A DNA stretch of 64,000 bases. Source: Stichopus chloronotus. Taxonomy: Eukaryota > Echinodermata > Holothuroidea > Aspidochirotida > Stichopodidae. Positions within the stretch are counted from its first letter, which is position 1, and each line of letters opens with the position of its first letter. The stretch lies in contig CM037850.1 in the NCBI GenBank assembly GCA_021234535.1, positions 16,911,990 to 16,975,989 of the forward strand. The letters run 5' to 3'. A program made the position numbers and the translations under genes. The notes under the pieces are model-generated. The model ran no database searches. It was not told where the DNA came from and was given only the letters and a program-made list of their open reading frames with translations. This document shows positions 63,485 to 64,000 of this stretch, piece by piece.

Positions 63485-63705
63485 AAATATATTTTGGGCC
63501 AACGTTGGCAAATGAAGTTGACCCAACGTTGGCGCAACGATTGGGTGCTCGTTGGCTAAGTTGAGCCAGCGTATTAATCCGACAGTGAGAGACGCATTGC
63601 CATTGATCATAATAATTATATTTTGCCAATGTTGGGCTAACGAACACCATGATGGTGGACAAACTCCTTTAGTAATGTTTGTCCAACGTTGGGCCGACTG
63701 CTACA
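63485..63705. repeat. CCAACGTTGG palindrome element
   Basis: Four CCAACGTTGG or near copies at about 63499, 63521, 63635 and 63682. The outer pairs are arranged as an inverted repeat (GGGCCAACGTTGGC ... GTCCAACGTTGGGCC). This is typical of a short MITE-like or foldback unit; the ORFs over it are incidental. Confidence 0.65.
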
Positions 63706-63709
63706 TTTA

Positions 63710-64000
63710 TAACATCGTACCAAATTCCCTCTTTCATTAGTATTCCAGAACTGTATGTAAAAAAAGTATTTTACAACCTTCGGCCCTTATTTCGATAGTA
63801 TGAATGTTAGATGTAAGATATAATTTTATTGAAGCATATCCACACTCACTTCCTCATCTGGACCTGCATGAACTGGTGTGGTATTTTCATACTCCAATAA
63901 TTACGGCCATATCAAAACATGTTATATTTAGACCTATACCGCCTGCTGTGATAAATAACGGTCACGACGGATAACATGTATCTGTGTATCACTTTGTGTT
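63710..64000. other. No feature seen
   Basis: Window end; AT-rich. Confidence 0.4.

Noticed and set aside
1..64000. CRISPR arrays, bacterial operons, rRNA or tRNA genes
   Set aside because: The sequence is intron-rich eukaryotic DNA; no regular spacer array and no cloverleaf or rRNA core was recognised by eye.

Overview
The window is eukaryotic, AT-rich and intron-rich, with short exons behind GT/AG sites, many repeats and few long ORFs. Immunoglobulin-superfamily receptors, CR1/Jockey-like LINE debris and 'taggcct'-type composition suggest a marine deuterostome invertebrate, most likely an echinoderm. That assignment is an inference from style, not a proven match.

Layout. 0-13 kb: the 3' end of a LINE ORF2 (minus strand), a ~0.35-kb direct duplication, a ~65-bp tandem array (4.46-5.35 kb), and a 0.57-kb TTAA-flanked inverted-repeat element (9.81-10.38 kb). 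13.5-26.1 kb (+): receptor gene A, with signal peptide, four Ig domains, TM helix and a four-exon tyrosine-containing tail. Its 7.8-kb tail intron holds a decayed LINE. 26.1-30.8 kb: repeats, including a decayed reverse-transcriptase fragment. 30.85-46.23 kb (+): receptor gene B, with signal peptide, two Ig domains and a TM helix, followed by two mutually exclusive, phase-consistent cytoplasmic tails. One is short and tyrosine-rich (stop at 35377-35379). The other is a coiled coil built from a run of phase-0 mini-exons, five of them exactly 54 nt (18 codons). 46.2-50 kb: repeats and another LINE fragment. 50.2-58.2 kb: a region bounded by similar inverted sequences that carries a minus-strand multi-exon gene C (51.4-54.7 kb); it may be a large DNA transposon. 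58-64 kb: mostly repeats, plus a few orphan tail-like exons on + and a CCAACGTTGG palindrome element.

The most unusual feature is gene B. Exon phases partition its splicing: the TM exon (ending in phase 1) can join either a 1->2 exon leading to the tyrosine tail, or a different 1->2 exon leading into an array of interchangeable phase-0 coiled-coil exons. Joining the first 1->2 exon to the second path gives an immediate stop. Genes A and B lie in tandem on the same strand, share their exon-phase layout, and carry ITIM-like (A) or ITSM-like (B short form) sequences. They look like a small cluster of related cell-surface immune-type receptors. Several otherwise open exons contain single-base frame discrepancies, which could be assembly indels or early pseudogenisation.
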